Shown here piece after piece: positions 1 to 8,890 of a DNA stretch of 64,000 nucleotides. This DNA comes from Sphingomonas echinoides ATCC 14820 (lineage in GTDB: Bacteria > Pseudomonadota > Alphaproteobacteria > Sphingomonadales > Sphingomonadaceae): NCBI RefSeq assembly GCF_000241465.1, contig NZ_JH584235.1, positions 3,799,776 to 3,863,775 of the forward strand, read 5' to 3'. Under the pieces are notes generated by a model. The model saw only the letters and a program-made list of their open reading frames with translations, was not told the origin of the DNA and made no database searches. The position numbers and the translations under genes were made by a program. The stretch's first letter is position 1; every line of letters starts with the position of its first letter.

Positions 1-451
1 AGCTCAGCGCCGCCTTCACCGCCGCGCTCGCCTTGCTCATGTCGAGCGTGGTCGCGTGGCGCGCCTTCAGCTCGGCCATCACGCGGCCCATGTCCTTCAT
101 GCCCGTGGCACCCAGCTCGGCCTTGATCGCCTCGATCGCGGCAGCGGTCGCCGCTTCGTCCATCTGCGTCGGCAGGAATGTCTCGATCACCGCGACTTCG
201 GCGGCTTCGGCGTCGGCCAGCTCCTGGCGGCCGCCCTTCACGAACATCTCGATCGATTCGCGGCGCTGCTTGACCATCTTCTGCAGCACTTCCACCACCA
301 GCGCATCGTCATCCTCGGGCGCTTTGCCGGTGCGCGCTTCGATGTCGCGGTTCTTGATCGCGGATTGCACGAGGCGCAGCGTCGCGGTGCCCGCTTTGTC
401 GCCGCCCTTCATCGCGGTGATGAGCGCGGCCTTGATGTCGTCACGAATCAT
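1..451 (-). CDS. GatB/YqeY domain protein, C-terminal end cut by the window edge
   Basis: Reading the minus strand from the ATG at 451 gives an open frame of 150 codons that runs off the left edge. The protein starts MIRDDIKAALITAMKGGD and contains LRLVQSAIKNRDIEAR and IETFLPTQM, the pattern of YqeY proteins, which share the helical C-terminal domain of GatB, the tRNA-amidotransferase subunit. The family is about 150 residues long, so only a few residues are missing. The exact role is unsettled; tRNA binding is assumed from the GatB similarity. It is divergent from carA, with about 120 bases between the starts. Confidence 0.9.
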   Translation of the reverse strand, partial: MIRDDIKAALITAMKGGDKAGTATLRLVQSAIKNRDIEARTGKAPEDDDALVVEVLQKMVKQRRESIEMFVKGGRQELADAEAAEVAVIETFLPTQMDEAATAAAIEAIKAELGATGMKDMGRVMAELKARHATTLDMSKASAAVKAALS

Positions 452-573
452 TGAACGTCCTTTTCGGTGGTCGGCGGGTATAGCGGCTTTATCGGATTGA
501 CGCATCGCCCCCGCGCTCCTAGTCCCCGCCGCTTAGCGACATCGACAATTTTTTAAACGGAGTGCCCGCCGCA

Positions 574-1857
574 ATGGCCGACGCCAAACCTCTGCCTGCG
601 TCCAACAGCATCGCTCCCCAAGGCGCCACCGGCGTTCTGGTGCTGGCAACCGGGGAGGTGGTGTGGGGCCGCGGCTTCGGCGCGGAAGGCGTCGCGGTCG
701 GCGAAGTCTGCTTCCACACCGCGATGACCGGTTACCAGGAAATCATGACCGACCCGAGCTTTGCCGGGCAAATGATCACCTTCACCTTCCCGCATATCGG
801 CAATGTCGGCGCCAATGCCGATGACGTCGAGGCGGACGATCCCCACGCGCTCGGCATGATCGTGCGCGAGGATGTGACCGGCCCCAGCAACTTCCGCAGC
901 GTCGAGCGACTCGATGCGTGGATGGCCAAGCACAAGCGAATCGGCCTGTCGGGTGTGGACACGCGCGCGCTCACTCGCCGCATCCGTAGCGGCGGCGCGC
1001 CCAATGCGGTGATCGCCCATGCGGCGGACGGCGTGTTCGACATTCCCGCCTTGCTGGCCATGGCGCAGGCATGGCCGGGCCTGGAAGGCATGGACCTGGC
1101 GATCGCGGTGACCACGCAGACGCATTATGGCTGGGCCGGCGGCGTGTGGCGGCTGGGCCAAGGGTATGACACCTCGTTCCCGTCCCGCTCGCGGGAGGGG
1201 CTAGGGGAGGGCCTGACCGCAGATGACGCGCTTTCCCCCGATGGCGTTCCCTCCCCCAACCCCTCCCGCGAGCGGGAGGGGAGTGCCAAGCGCCCCCACG
1301 TCGTCGCGATCGATTACGGCTCCAAGCGCAACATCTTCCGCAACCTGGTCGCCGCCGGGGCCGATGTCTCGGTCGTGCCCGCTACCGCCAGCTTTGACGA
1401 GGTGATGGCGCTCGCCCCCGATGGCATTTTCCTGTCGAACGGCCCGGGCGATCCCGCCGCGACGGGTTTCTACGCGGTGCCGGTGATCCAGCAATTGCTC
1501 GACACAGGCCTGCCGCTGTTCGGCATTTGCCTGGGCCACCAATTGCTTGCGCTCGCGGTCGGCGCCAGCACCACCAAGATGTTCCAGGGCCATCGCGGTG
1601 CCAACCATCCGGTGCAGCGCCTCAGCGACGGCGCGGTCGAGATCACCTCGATGAACCACGGCTTCGCGGTCGAACGTGCCAGCCTGCCCGCCACCGCGCG
1701 CGAAACCCACGTCTCGCTGTTCGACGGCTCCAACGCCGGCATCGAACTCACCGACCGCCCCGCTTTCAGCGTGCAATATCACCCCGAAGCGAGCCCCGGC
1801 CCGCAGGACAGCCTGTATCTGTTCGAGAAGTTTGTGGGGATGTTGAGCAAGGAGTGA
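574..1857 (+). CDS. carA: Carbamoyl-phosphate synthase small chain
   Basis: Glutaminase subunit that delivers ammonia from glutamine to CarB for arginine and pyrimidine synthesis. An N-terminal CarA domain (about 1-150) is followed by a class I glutamine amidotransferase domain with nucleophile Cys319 in GICLGHQ and the His-Pro-Glu of YHPEAS near the C-terminus. I chose ATG 574 because GGAG at 559-562 can serve it; an in-frame GTG at 562 is the alternative. About 36 residues (roughly 202-237, PSRSREG...PSPNPSREREG) are foreign to the family. They are encoded by an inverted pair of palindromic repeats placed in frame in the linker just before VVAIDYG. The catalytic domain looks intact, so the enzyme probably works. 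Confidence 0.97.
   Translation: MADAKPLPASNSIAPQGATGVLVLATGEVVWGRGFGAEGVAVGEVCFHTAMTGYQEIMTDPSFAGQMITFTFPHIGNVGANADDVEADDPHALGMIVREDVTGPSNFRSVERLDAWMAKHKRIGLSGVDTRALTRRIRSGGAPNAVIAHAADGVFDIPALLAMAQAWPGLEGMDLAIAVTTQTHYGWAGGVWRLGQGYDTSFPSRSREGLGEGLTADDALSPDGVPSPNPSREREGSAKRPHVVAIDYGSKRNIFRNLVAAGADVSVVPATASFDEVMALAPDGIFLSNGPGDPAATGFYAVPVIQQLLDTGLPLFGICLGHQLLALAVGASTTKMFQGHRGANHPVQRLSDGAVEITSMNHGFAVERASLPATARETHVSLFDGSNAGIELTDRPAFSVQYHPEASPGPQDSLYLFEKFVGMLSKE
1182..1282. repeat. Inverted pair of palindromic repeats inside carA (family 1)
   Basis: The left unit (1182-1211) contains the palindrome TCCCGCTCGCGGGA followed by GGGGCTAGGGGAGGG. The right unit (1249-1282) is nearly its reverse complement, CCCTCCCCCAACCCC then TCCCGCGAGCGGGAGGGGA. 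About 37 bases separate them, so the whole forms a REPIN-like doublet. The length keeps the carA frame open and no stop is introduced. The same unit recurs at 33003-33043 and 33383-33451. Confidence 0.85.
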
Positions 1858-1862
1858 AACGG

Positions 1863-2210
1863 ATGGTTTGGCTCTTTATTTCTTTGTGCATCTTTAGCCT
1901 CGGGTCGATGCTTGAATATCGCACCAAGAATTATCCCCCTCTCCGTCCGATGGGGACGGCAGATACAGTTTGGAAGTTCCTTGGAGCAGTCTCAGGTGTT
2001 TGGTTCATCATCCTTTTCGTTTGGATGTTTTTTGTTGTGGCTTGGTGGGTCGTGATTTTTTTGTTCATTGGAGCGGCGACTACGCAAGGTTTCTTTTATG
2101 GTATCGCCAGTCGGTTGCGAGCGGCACCATTAATTTCAATGATTGCGATGATAACCGGCGGCATCGGCTCTGCGCTCGTTTTATATCACCTTCAGTATGC
2201 AGCCGCATAA
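1863..2210 (+). CDS. Small membrane protein of unknown function
   Basis: A 115-residue protein starting at ATG 1863, five bases after the carA stop, with AAGGAG at the end of carA as a good ribosome site. It is strongly hydrophobic, with about four membrane segments (residues 1-15, 35-58, 60-80, 88-110). I do not recognise a family. The DNA is visibly richer in T and A than carA, which suggests a later arrival in the car locus. Its stop overlaps the first possible start of the next gene, so it may be translated from the carA transcript. Confidence 0.7.
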   Translation: MVWLFISLCIFSLGSMLEYRTKNYPPLRPMGTADTVWKFLGAVSGVWFIILFVWMFFVVAWWVVIFLFIGAATTQGFFYGIASRLRAAPLISMIAMITGGIGSALVLYHLQYAAA

Positions 2211-2229
2211 TGTTGCAGAAAGAACTGGC

Positions 2230-2589
2230 ATGACCCTCCCAGAAGTCTCCCCCGCGCGCCTCGAAGAGGAATGGGCCGCCGACAAGGACGTGCTCGCCAG
2301 CCTGCGCGAGAATGGCGACCGGCCCGAGATCGTCCGCATGGTCGATGTCAGCTTTCGCGGCACCGAGCCTGCGCTCGACCGGCTGGAAGAGGATGCCGAG
2401 GAACTCGGCTTTGAGGTGATCGAGCGCGAAGAGGATGAGGAGGGCGAGATCAGCCTGTTCCTCGGCCGCGAACAGACGTCGGATGACGATGCGATCCGCG
2501 CGCTGACGCTCAAATGTCTGCAGATCGAACTGATCTACGACGTGGAATATGATGGCTGGGGCTGCACCGCGGAGGACGGCGCGGAATGA
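2230..2589 (+). CDS. RraB-like ribonuclease E inhibitor domain protein
   Basis: A 119-residue acidic protein. The C-terminal DVEYDGWG followed by an acidic tail matches the signature of E. coli RraB (VEYDGWGTYFED), and the central LDRLEEDAEELGFEV fits the same fold. RraB binds RNase E and modulates RNA decay; whether this protein does so is inferred. I prefer ATG 2230; an in-frame ATG at 2197 overlaps the stop of the preceding gene. It is followed by a convergent toxin gene only six bases away. Confidence 0.8.
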   Translation: MTLPEVSPARLEEEWAADKDVLASLRENGDRPEIVRMVDVSFRGTEPALDRLEEDAEELGFEVIEREEDEEGEISLFLGREQTSDDDAIRALTLKCLQIELIYDVEYDGWGCTAEDGAE

Positions 2590-2595
2590 CAGGCG

Positions 2596-3009
2596 TCACG
2601 CCCGCCACGGATCGATCAGTTCGACTCCGGTCCATGCGAAATCCCTGGTGTTTCGCGTGGCAACCGGAATCGCGCGCGATCGCGCCTGCGCGGCGATCAG
2701 CATGTCGAACACTTGCGGTTCGCGCGCCTTCACTTCTGGAAGCGCCGCGATCCGACCATAATGATCCGCATCCGCGCCTTCAAAGCGCAGCGTGTGGTGG
2801 TAATAGCGCGCGCGCAGCCCTTCCAGCCACGGCTGGAGGAACGGACGCTTGTGCGCCGCCCCCGGCAGCGCAATGCCATATTGGATTTCCGCCACCACCA
2901 TCACCGACAGCGCAAGATCCTCGTCATGCGCCTCCAGCCAAGCCAGCACGGCGGGGTCGCCATGCGGCTTGGTCAGTTCGCTCCACACATTGGTGTCGAC
3001 CAGAATCAA
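2596..3009 (-). CDS. PIN-domain toxin, FitB/VapC type
   Basis: A 137-residue PIN ribonuclease. Acidic active-site residues are visible at Asp5 (MILVDTNVWSEL), Glu41, Asp102 (FDMLIAAQA) and Asp123 (NTRDF). The length and the closing VELIDPW are typical of FitB-like toxins. Its start overlaps the stop of the antitoxin gene by four bases, the usual coupling in such operons. The likely targets are structured RNAs such as tRNA, but nothing in the sequence tells which one. Confidence 0.92.
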   Translation of the reverse strand: MILVDTNVWSELTKPHGDPAVLAWLEAHDEDLALSVMVVAEIQYGIALPGAAHKRPFLQPWLEGLRARYYHHTLRFEGADADHYGRIAALPEVKAREPQVFDMLIAAQARSRAIPVATRNTRDFAWTGVELIDPWRA

Positions 3010-3401
3010 AGCTCGGGAGCTTCGATTTTGGGATTGAGCGGCGGCGGCAGGTCGAGGCCCACGCCATTGGCCAGTCGCCGCAATTCCGCCATCGCGTCCT
3101 TGGCGGTCATGAAGCGAATGTCGGCATAGCGAGCGCTGTCGGGCGCGGCATGGGCCGTCCCGTCGGCCCGCTGGAGCAAGCTGCGGACACGATTTTCCTG
3201 CGACGTGGCCTCTTGCGACGGGGCTGGGCGAAAGCTGGCCCGCGCATCGGCGACATGGCTTGTCGACGCCGCATCACCGAAATCCGCCTCGATCACCAAC
3301 TGGCGCAGATGTTCCTCCATCGACCGCCCATGGGCCGCGGCAATTTGGCGAAACCTGTGTTTGGCCTCTTCGGGAACGTTGCGAACGGTCAAAGTAGCCA
3401 C
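3006..3401 (-). CDS. FitA/VapB-like ribbon-helix-helix antitoxin with long C-terminal tail
   Basis: The N-terminus MATLTVRNVPEEAKHRFRQI and the following SMEEHLRQLV form a ribbon-helix-helix DNA-binding domain of the FitA type. At 131 residues it is longer than the usual 75-85; the extra 50 residues, rich in Ala, Arg and Pro, presumably include the toxin-wrapping segment. The gene is divergent from carB with only 49 bases between the starts, so the autoregulated promoter must lie there and could affect carB. Confidence 0.88.
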   Translation of the reverse strand: MATLTVRNVPEEAKHRFRQIAAAHGRSMEEHLRQLVIEADFGDAASTSHVADARASFRPAPSQEATSQENRVRSLLQRADGTAHAAPDSARYADIRFMTAKDAMAELRRLANGVGLDLPPPLNPKIEAPEL

Positions 3402-3450
3402 GACGTATCTCCTTCGCTATCAATATATGCAATGAAAGCAATGCTGTCAA

Positions 3451-6400
3451 ATGCCTAAACGCACCGATATCTCGTCCATCCTCGTCATCGGCGCGGGGCC
3501 GATCGTCATCGGCCAGGCGTGCGAGTTCGATTATTCGGGCACGCAGGCGATCAAGGCGCTGAAAGAGGATGGCTATCGCATCATCCTGGTCAATTCGAAC
3601 CCGGCGACGATCATGACCGATCCCGAACTGGCCGATGCGACCTATGTCGAGCCGATCACGCCCGAGATCGTCGCCAAGATCATCGCCAAGGAGCGCCCCG
3701 ATGCGGTGCTGCCGACGATGGGCGGCCAGACAGCGCTCAACACTGCGCTGGCGCTGTTCAATGATGGCACGCTGGAGAAATACGGCGTCGAGATGATCGG
3801 GGCCGATGCCGAGGCGATCGACAAAGCCGAGGACCGGCTGAAGTTCAAGGACGCGATGACCAAGATCGGGCTGGAGAGCGCCCGTTCCGCGATCGCGCAT
3901 TCAGTCGAGGAAGCGCTCGCCGGGCTCGAGCGCACCGGGCTTCCCGCGATCATCCGCCCGAGCTTCACCATGGGCGGCACCGGTGGCGGCATCGCCTATA
4001 ATCGCGAGGAATTTCTGGAGATCGTGCGGCGCGGGCTCGATCTGTCGCCGACCACCGAGGTGCTGATCGAGGAATCGCTGATCGGCTGGAAGGAATATGA
4101 GATGGAAGTCGTGCGCGACCGCGCCGACAATGCCATCATCATCTGCTCGATCGAGAATGTCGATCCGATGGGGGTCCACACCGGCGACTCGATCACCGTC
4201 GCGCCGGCGCTGACGCTGACCGACAAGGAATATCAGATCATGCGCAACGCGAGCATCGCGTGCCTGCGCGAGATCGGCGTCGAGACGGGCGGCTCGAACG
4301 TGCAGTTCGCGGTCAACCCCAAGGATGGCCGCCTGATCGTGATCGAGATGAACCCGCGCGTGTCGCGCTCCTCGGCGCTGGCGTCCAAGGCGACCGGCTT
4401 CCCGATCGCCAAGGTCGCCGCCAAGCTGGCGGTCGGCTATACGCTCGATGAGATCATGAACGACATTACCGGCGCCACCCCGGCGTCGTTTGAACCGACG
4501 ATCGATTATGTCGTCACCAAGATCCCGCGCTTCGCCTTTGAAAAGTTCAAGGGGGCAGAGGCCGTGCTGTCGACCGCGATGAAGTCGGTCGGCGAGGTGA
4601 TGGCCATCGGCCGCAACATCCATGAATCGATGCAGAAGGCGCTGCGCGGCCTGGAGACGGGCCTGTCCGGCTTCAACATGGTCGACCGCCTGGTCGGTGC
4701 GCCGCGCGCCGAGATTGAGGCGGCCTTGGCCGTCGCCACCCCCGACCGGCTGCTGGTCGCCGCGCAAGCGCTGCGCGAGGGCTTTACCGTCGCCGAGATC
4801 CACGCGCTCGCCAAATTCGATCCGTGGTTCCTGGAGCGCATCGCCGAAATCGTCGCGGCGGAGGAAGAGGTGTGCCGCAATGGCCTGCCGATCGACGCGG
4901 CGGGGATGCGCCGGTTGAAGTCGATGGGCTTCAGCGACAAGCGTCTGGCCTATCTCGCGCTCAAATCCGCCAATCTGCGCGACGGCATGGATCGCGGCGT
5001 GGCGCGGGGGTCGGGGCTGATCCATGAGGCGGTCGTCGCGATGACGGGCGGCGTGACCGAGAAGGAAGTGCGCGCGTTGCGCCACCGGCTCGGCGTGCGT
5101 CCGGTGTTCAAGCGGATCGACACCTGCGCCGCCGAATTCAACGCCAAGACGCCGTATATGTATTCGACCTATGAAGCGCCCAGCTTCGGCGAACCCGAAT
5201 GCGAAAGCCAGCCGACCTCCGCCAAGAAGGTCGTCATCCTCGGCGGCGGTCCCAACCGGATCGGGCAGGGGATCGAGTTCGACTATTGCTGTTGCCATGC
5301 GTGTTTCGCCTTGGCCGATGCCGGGTTCGAGACGATCATGGTCAATTGCAACCCGGAGACGGTGTCGACCGACTACGACACCAGCGACCGCTTGTATTTC
5401 GAACCGCTGACCGCCGAGGACGTGCTGGAGATCCTGCATGTCGAGCAGCAGAACGGCACGCTGGCGGGCGTTATCGTGCAGTTTGGTGGCCAGACCCCGC
5501 TCAACCTCGCGCAGGCGCTGCAGGATGCCGGGATTCCGATCCTTGGCACCAGCCCCGACGCGATTGACCTGGCCGAGGACCGCGAACGCTTCGCAGCCCT
5601 CGTCAACAAGCTTGGGCTGTTGCAACCCGCCAATGGCCTGGCGCGCAGCCGCGAAGAAGCGATCGTTGCGGCGGAACGCATCGGTTACCCCGTGCTGATG
5701 CGCCCGAGCTATGTGCTCGGCGGCCGCGCGATGGAGATCGTCGACGGACGCGCGCAGCTTGAGGAATATATTCAGACAGCCGTGCAAGTGTCTGGCGAAT
5801 CACCGGTTCTGATCGACCAATATCTGCGCGACGCGATCGAGGTCGATGTCGATGCGATCTCGGACGGCACCGACGTAACGGTGGCGGGCGTCCTCCAGCA
5901 TATCGAGGAAGCCGGTGTCCATTCGGGCGACAGCGCCTGCTCGATCCCGCCTTATTCGCTCTCGGACGCGATCATTGCCGAGATCGAGCGCCAGACGGTA
6001 GCACTGGCCAAGGCCTTGTCGGTCGTCGGGCTGATGAACATCCAGTTCGCGGTAAAGGATGGGCTGGTTTATCTCATCGAGGTCAATCCGCGCGCCAGCC
6101 GCACCGTGCCGTTCGTCGCCAAGGCGATCGGCGCGCCGATCGCCAAAATCGCCGCGCGCGTAATGGCGGGCGAGAAGCTGGCGGACCTCCCCAAGGTCGA
6201 TCGCCACATCGACTATTTTGCGGTTAAGGAAGCGGTGTTCCCGTTCAACCGCTTCCCCGGCGTCGATCCGGTTTTGTCGCCGGAAATGAAGAGCACGGGC
6301 GAAGTGATGGGAATCGATCCCGATTTCACGCTCGCCTTCGCCAAGTCGCAATTGGGCGCGGGCACCGTCCTGCCCAAGAGCGGTGCCTTGTTCGTCAGCG

Positions 6401-6786
6401 TGAAGGATGGCGACAAGCCGGTGATCCTGCCGGGCGTGCGTGCGCTCGCCGCGCATGGCTTCACCATTGTCGCGACGGGCGGGACCGCGGAGTATCTGGC
6501 CGCGCACGGCGTCGCGGTCGAACGCGTCAACAAGGTCGCGCAGGGACGTCCGCATATCGTCGACCGGATCAAGGATGGCGGGATCGATCTGATCTTCAAC
6601 ACCACCGAGGGCTGGCAGAGCCTGAAGGACAGTTCGCCCATTCGCGGATCGGCCTTGTCGTTGAAGATTCCATACTTCACGACAGCCCCTGCCAGTGTCG
6701 AGGCGGCGCTGGCGATTGTCGCCCTTTCGACACGCAGCCTTGAAGTCAGGCCTTTGCAATCCTATTATTCGCACTCGCACACCTAA
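3451..6786 (+). CDS. carB: Carbamoyl-phosphate synthase large chain
   Basis: A 1111-residue enzyme that makes carbamoyl phosphate from bicarbonate, ammonia and two ATP, partner of CarA. Two homologous ATP-grasp halves are visible. The first begins [13 protein letters not shown] and contains [11 protein letters not shown]; the second begins about residue 590 with [14 protein letters not shown] and contains [14 protein letters not shown]. An MGS-like allosteric domain closes the protein (about 970-1090). The end, after [11 protein letters not shown], carries a short unusual tail SHSHT. Family length is 1070-1110. It is separated from carA by four small genes. Confidence 0.98.
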   Translation: MPKRTDISSILVIGAGPIVIGQACEFDYSGTQAIKALKEDGYRIILVNSNPATIMTDPELADATYVEPITPEIVAKIIAKERPDAVLPTMGGQTALNTALALFNDGTLEKYGVEMIGADAEAIDKAEDRLKFKDAMTKIGLESARSAIAHSVEEALAGLERTGLPAIIRPSFTMGGTGGGIAYNREEFLEIVRRGLDLSPTTEVLIEESLIGWKEYEMEVVRDRADNAIIICSIENVDPMGVHTGDSITVAPALTLTDKEYQIMRNASIACLREIGVETGGSNVQFAVNPKDGRLIVIEMNPRVSRSSALASKATGFPIAKVAAKLAVGYTLDEIMNDITGATPASFEPTIDYVVTKIPRFAFEKFKGAEAVLSTAMKSVGEVMAIGRNIHESMQKALRGLETGLSGFNMVDRLVGAPRAEIEAALAVATPDRLLVAAQALREGFTVAEIHALAKFDPWFLERIAEIVAAEEEVCRNGLPIDAAGMRRLKSMGFSDKRLAYLALKSANLRDGMDRGVARGSGLIHEAVVAMTGGVTEKEVRALRHRLGVRPVFKRIDTCAAEFNAKTPYMYSTYEAPSFGEPECESQPTSAKKVVILGGGPNRIGQGIEFDYCCCHACFALADAGFETIMVNCNPETVSTDYDTSDRLYFEPLTAEDVLEILHVEQQNGTLAGVIVQFGGQTPLNLAQALQDAGIPILGTSPDAIDLAEDRERFAALVNKLGLLQPANGLARSREEAIVAAERIGYPVLMRPSYVLGGRAMEIVDGRAQLEEYIQTAVQVSGESPVLIDQYLRDAIEVDVDAISDGTDVTVAGVLQHIEEAGVHSGDSACSIPPYSLSDAIIAEIERQTVALAKALSVVGLMNIQFAVKDGLVYLIEVNPRASRTVPFVAKAIGAPIAKIAARVMAGEKLADLPKVDRHIDYFAVKEAVFPFNRFPGVDPVLSPEMKSTGEVMGIDPDFTLAFAKSQLGAGTVLPKSGALFVSVKDGDKPVILPGVRALAAHGFTIVATGGTAEYLAAHGVAVERVNKVAQGRPHIVDRIKDGGIDLIFNTTEGWQSLKDSSPIRGSALSLKIPYFTTAPASVEAALAIVALSTRSLEVRPLQSYYSHSHT

Positions 6787-6867
6787 TTCCCCACATGAGA
6801 ACAACGTGCGGGCGGGCCCAGCAGGGTCGGCCAACCGGGGAATTTTGAAGACGAAGGACGAAGAGGG

Positions 6868-7344
6868 ATGGCTACCGTCGAAAAGATGCCGATGCTGCAA
6901 GAGGGCTATGAGCGGCTCACTGCGGACCTGAAACGGCTTAAGGCGGAGCGTCCGACGATCGTCGACGCGATCGAGGAAGCGCGCGCGCATGGCGATTTGT
7001 CGGAAAACGCCGAATATCATGCGGCCAAGGAGCGTCAGGGCCAGATCGAAGCCTCGATCAGCGACATTGAGGACAAGCTTTCGCGCGCGCAGGTCATCGA
7101 TCCGCGCGACCTGTCGGGCGACAAGGTCGTGTTCGGGGCAACCGTTACGCTGCTCGACGAAGACGATAAGCCGATCAAATATCAGATCGTTGGCCAGACC
7201 GAGGCGGACGCCAAGGGCGGTCGCATCTCGTATAACTCGCCGCTCGGCCGCGCGCTCATCGGGCGCAAGCTTGAGGACGAAGTGGAAGTGACCGTCCCGT
7301 CTGGCGATCGCTACTATGTCGTCTCGAAAATCGAGTTCATCTAA
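6868..7344 (+). CDS. greA: Transcription elongation factor GreA
   Basis: A 158-residue factor that rescues backtracked RNA polymerase by stimulating transcript cleavage. The N-terminal coiled coil (about 1-75) carries the tip motif with DLSENAEYH, including the acidic residues that reach the polymerase active site. The FKBP-like C-terminal domain ends IEFI. The length is exactly that of the family. A ribosome site (AGAGGG at 6862-6867) immediately precedes the ATG. It follows carB by 81 bases and ends at a strong hairpin. Confidence 0.97.
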   Translation: MATVEKMPMLQEGYERLTADLKRLKAERPTIVDAIEEARAHGDLSENAEYHAAKERQGQIEASISDIEDKLSRAQVIDPRDLSGDKVVFGATVTLLDEDDKPIKYQIVGQTEADAKGGRISYNSPLGRALIGRKLEDEVEVTVPSGDRYYVVSKIEFI

Positions 7345-7356
7345 AAACGCTGCGTG

Positions 7357-7387
7357 ACGCCCCTCTCCCATTGCGGGAGAGGGGCGT
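7357..7387. terminator. Hairpin terminator between greA and the convergent DUF4170 gene
   Basis: A perfect 13-base stem, ACGCCCCTCTCCC at 7357-7369 with GGGAGAGGGGCGT at 7375-7387, and a five-base loop. It lies 13 bases after the greA stop and just before the end of the convergent gene, so it could end transcription from both sides. No clear U tract follows. Its core resembles the hairpin at 26066-26086. Confidence 0.7.
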
Positions 7388-7392
7388 AGCCT

Positions 7393-7620
7393 TCACGCGC
7401 CCGGCGCGAGCAAATCGGGCTGCAGCAGGCGGTGCAGATGCACCACCACATATTTCATCTCGGCATCGTCGACCGTGCGCTGTGCCGCCGCGCGCCAGGC
7501 CTTTTCGGCGCTCGCATAATCCGGGAACACGCCCACGATATCGATCGAGCCAAGATCGTCGAAATCGAGCCCGCGAGGATCGCTGACGCGACCGCCGAAA
7601 ACGAGGTGGAGTTTGCTCAT
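7393..7620 (-). CDS. DUF4170 family protein
   Basis: A 75-residue protein beginning MSKLHLVFGG, with IVGVFPDYASAEKAW and YVVVHLHRLL. This matches the small DUF4170 proteins common in Alphaproteobacteria, of unknown function. No membrane segment or catalytic motif is visible. It stands alone, convergent with greA. Confidence 0.85.
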   Translation of the reverse strand: MSKLHLVFGGRVSDPRGLDFDDLGSIDIVGVFPDYASAEKAWRAAAQRTVDDAEMKYVVVHLHRLLQPDLLAPGA

Positions 7621-7700
7621 AAAATCACTTTCCCGAAATGCGTGGGTTTCCCGCTCGTCTTAGGAGCGCCCGGCGCATTCGGGAACAGGTTGCGGCAGCT

Positions 7701-8198
7701 TTATTCGGCCGACGTAGCGTTTTTTGGCGTATCCGCAGGCGGGGCCGCCGGTTGTCGCTCTACTGGTTGCGGCTGCTCGACAACCGCCTTGGCGGCCAGC
7801 GCCGCAGTGCCGGCCGTTGCCAGCGCCTTGATCACTCCACCCAGCAGCTTGCCCACTTGATCGCGCGCCGCATCACGCGACAGCCCGAGCACGTCAAGCT
7901 CGGTCTTTGCCGTGTCGCGAGCCGCGTCGACCGCGCCGCGCGCGGTTTCGTTCAGACGCTTGCCGACCGGCCGGAGGATTTTGCGCTCGGCGTCCGTCCG
8001 GGGAACGAATGCGCCGACCAGCAGACCGATTGCAATTCCGCCACCAAGGACCGCGAGGGGATTGGCTTCAATCCCGGCGACAGCCTTATCGGTTGCGGCG
8101 CGCGTTGTCGTCGCGGTGGTAGCAACAGCCTTGGATGCGGCTTCGCGAACGCTGGCAACCGCCTTGGACGTTCGTTTCACGGGTTTGGCATCAGTCAT
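7701..8198 (-). CDS. Alanine-rich membrane-anchored protein, last gene of a stress-type operon
   Basis: A 165-residue protein starting MTDAKPVKRTSKAV. The N-terminal third is rich in Ala, Lys and Thr. One membrane segment lies at about 48-65 (VLGGGIAIGLLVGAFVP), followed by an amphipathic helical region and a Pro/Ala-rich tail. The layout resembles DUF883/YqjD-like proteins, which anchor by one helix. Its start overlaps the preceding DUF3618 gene by eight bases. The longer upstream frame to 8396 overlaps that gene and is not needed. Confidence 0.75.
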   Translation of the reverse strand: MTDAKPVKRTSKAVASVREAASKAVATTATTTRAATDKAVAGIEANPLAVLGGGIAIGLLVGAFVPRTDAERKILRPVGKRLNETARGAVDAARDTAKTELDVLGLSRDAARDQVGKLLGGVIKALATAGTAALAAKAVVEQPQPVERQPAAPPADTPKNATSAE

Positions 8199-8514
8199 GG
8201 GCGTGGTCCTGTGTTTTAAGAGAGCGAGCCGAGGAGGGGCGACGAAGGGCGCGCACGATCGGGCCGCGCGCCAACCAAAGGCCAAGGACCGCAGCGGCGA
8301 CACCAAAGCGCGCCGGGCGACGGCGGGCGCTTTCGACAACACCAAACACCGCATCGACGCCGCGTGCCTTGAGCGACTCGGCCACGTCTTGGGCAAGCAC
8401 TTGCGGGCTGGCCCGATGCTGCAACGTCCCGATTGTTTCCGACAAGCGCGCGCGCGCTTGCTCGGCGCTGGCCTGGGCCAATGCCAGCCGAGTCCCTATT
8501 GCGCGCCCGGTCAT
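8191..8514 (-). CDS. DUF3618-like protein
   Basis: A 107-residue protein from the ATG at 8514 (MTGRAIGTRLALAQ). The helix ARARLSETIGTLQHRASPQ matches DUF3618, small proteins seen beside holin-like and YqjD-like genes in Alphaproteobacteria. A short hydrophobic stretch (about 73-88) may be a membrane segment and is followed by a basic tail. Its ATG overlaps the stop of the holin-like gene as ATGA, showing translational coupling. The function is unknown. Confidence 0.75.
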   Translation of the reverse strand: MTGRAIGTRLALAQASAEQARARLSETIGTLQHRASPQVLAQDVAESLKARGVDAVFGVVESARRRPARFGVAAAVLGLWLARGPIVRALRRPSSARSLKTQDHAHD

Positions 8515-8870
8515 GCCTGGTCCTCGGTTGCGCCGAACAGGCGCTTGAATTGCCGCATCGAAAACCATCCCAAGAGGGCCGATAGCGCAACAAGCGAGCC
8601 CACCATCGCCGCAGTTGCCGCCAACGGGCCGATAAGCTGCGCCAGGACCAGTAAAACGCCAAGTACCAACGCCGTCAGCGCGACCGATGCAATCGCGATC
8701 GCGGCGACCAGCAGCAGGATGGCATTGCGGGCGTCATCGATCTTGGCGACGACTTTCGCTTTTTGCAGCTCGATTTCGGCGCGCGCCACTTGCTCTGCGT
8801 CGCTGACGACACGCGACAGGAGAGCGGCAAGGCTCTCCTGTTCGATCGGGTCTTCACCCCTGTCCATCAT
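8511..8870 (-). CDS. Holin-X/YqjE-like membrane protein (DUF1469)
   Basis: A 119-residue protein. The N-terminal amphipathic helix (LAALLSRVVSDAEQVARAEIEL, about 13-34) is followed by two close membrane helices (about 50-73 and 80-102), the layout of the phage holin family/DUF1469, which includes E. coli YqjE. Despite the family name there is no phage gene nearby, so a stress-related membrane role fits better than lysis. It lies between the YqjD-like and DUF3618 genes. Confidence 0.82.
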   Translation of the reverse strand: MMDRGEDPIEQESLAALLSRVVSDAEQVARAEIELQKAKVVAKIDDARNAILLLVAAIAIASVALTALVLGVLLVLAQLIGPLAATAAMVGSLVALSALLGWFSMRQFKRLFGATEDQA

Positions 8871-8890
8871 TGCCCCCCGGTATGGCCGGA

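Noticed and set aside
452..573. Sigma-70 promoter for carA (TTGACG at 497-502)
   Set aside because: The sequence at the proper distance (TAGTCC or CTAGTC) is a poor -10 box, so I do not list it.
1176..1285. Frameshift or assembly error in carA
   Set aside because: The insert length keeps the frame, both flanks match CarA, and the same repeat is found elsewhere in the window.
3901..7371. Two long minus-strand frames (628 and 523 codons)
   Set aside because: Antisense to carB and greA, both unmistakable.
8511..8870. Holin-family gene as sign of a prophage
   Set aside because: No endolysin, terminase, capsid, tail or integrase gene lies nearby, and the neighbours match a yqjDE-like chromosomal stress operon.
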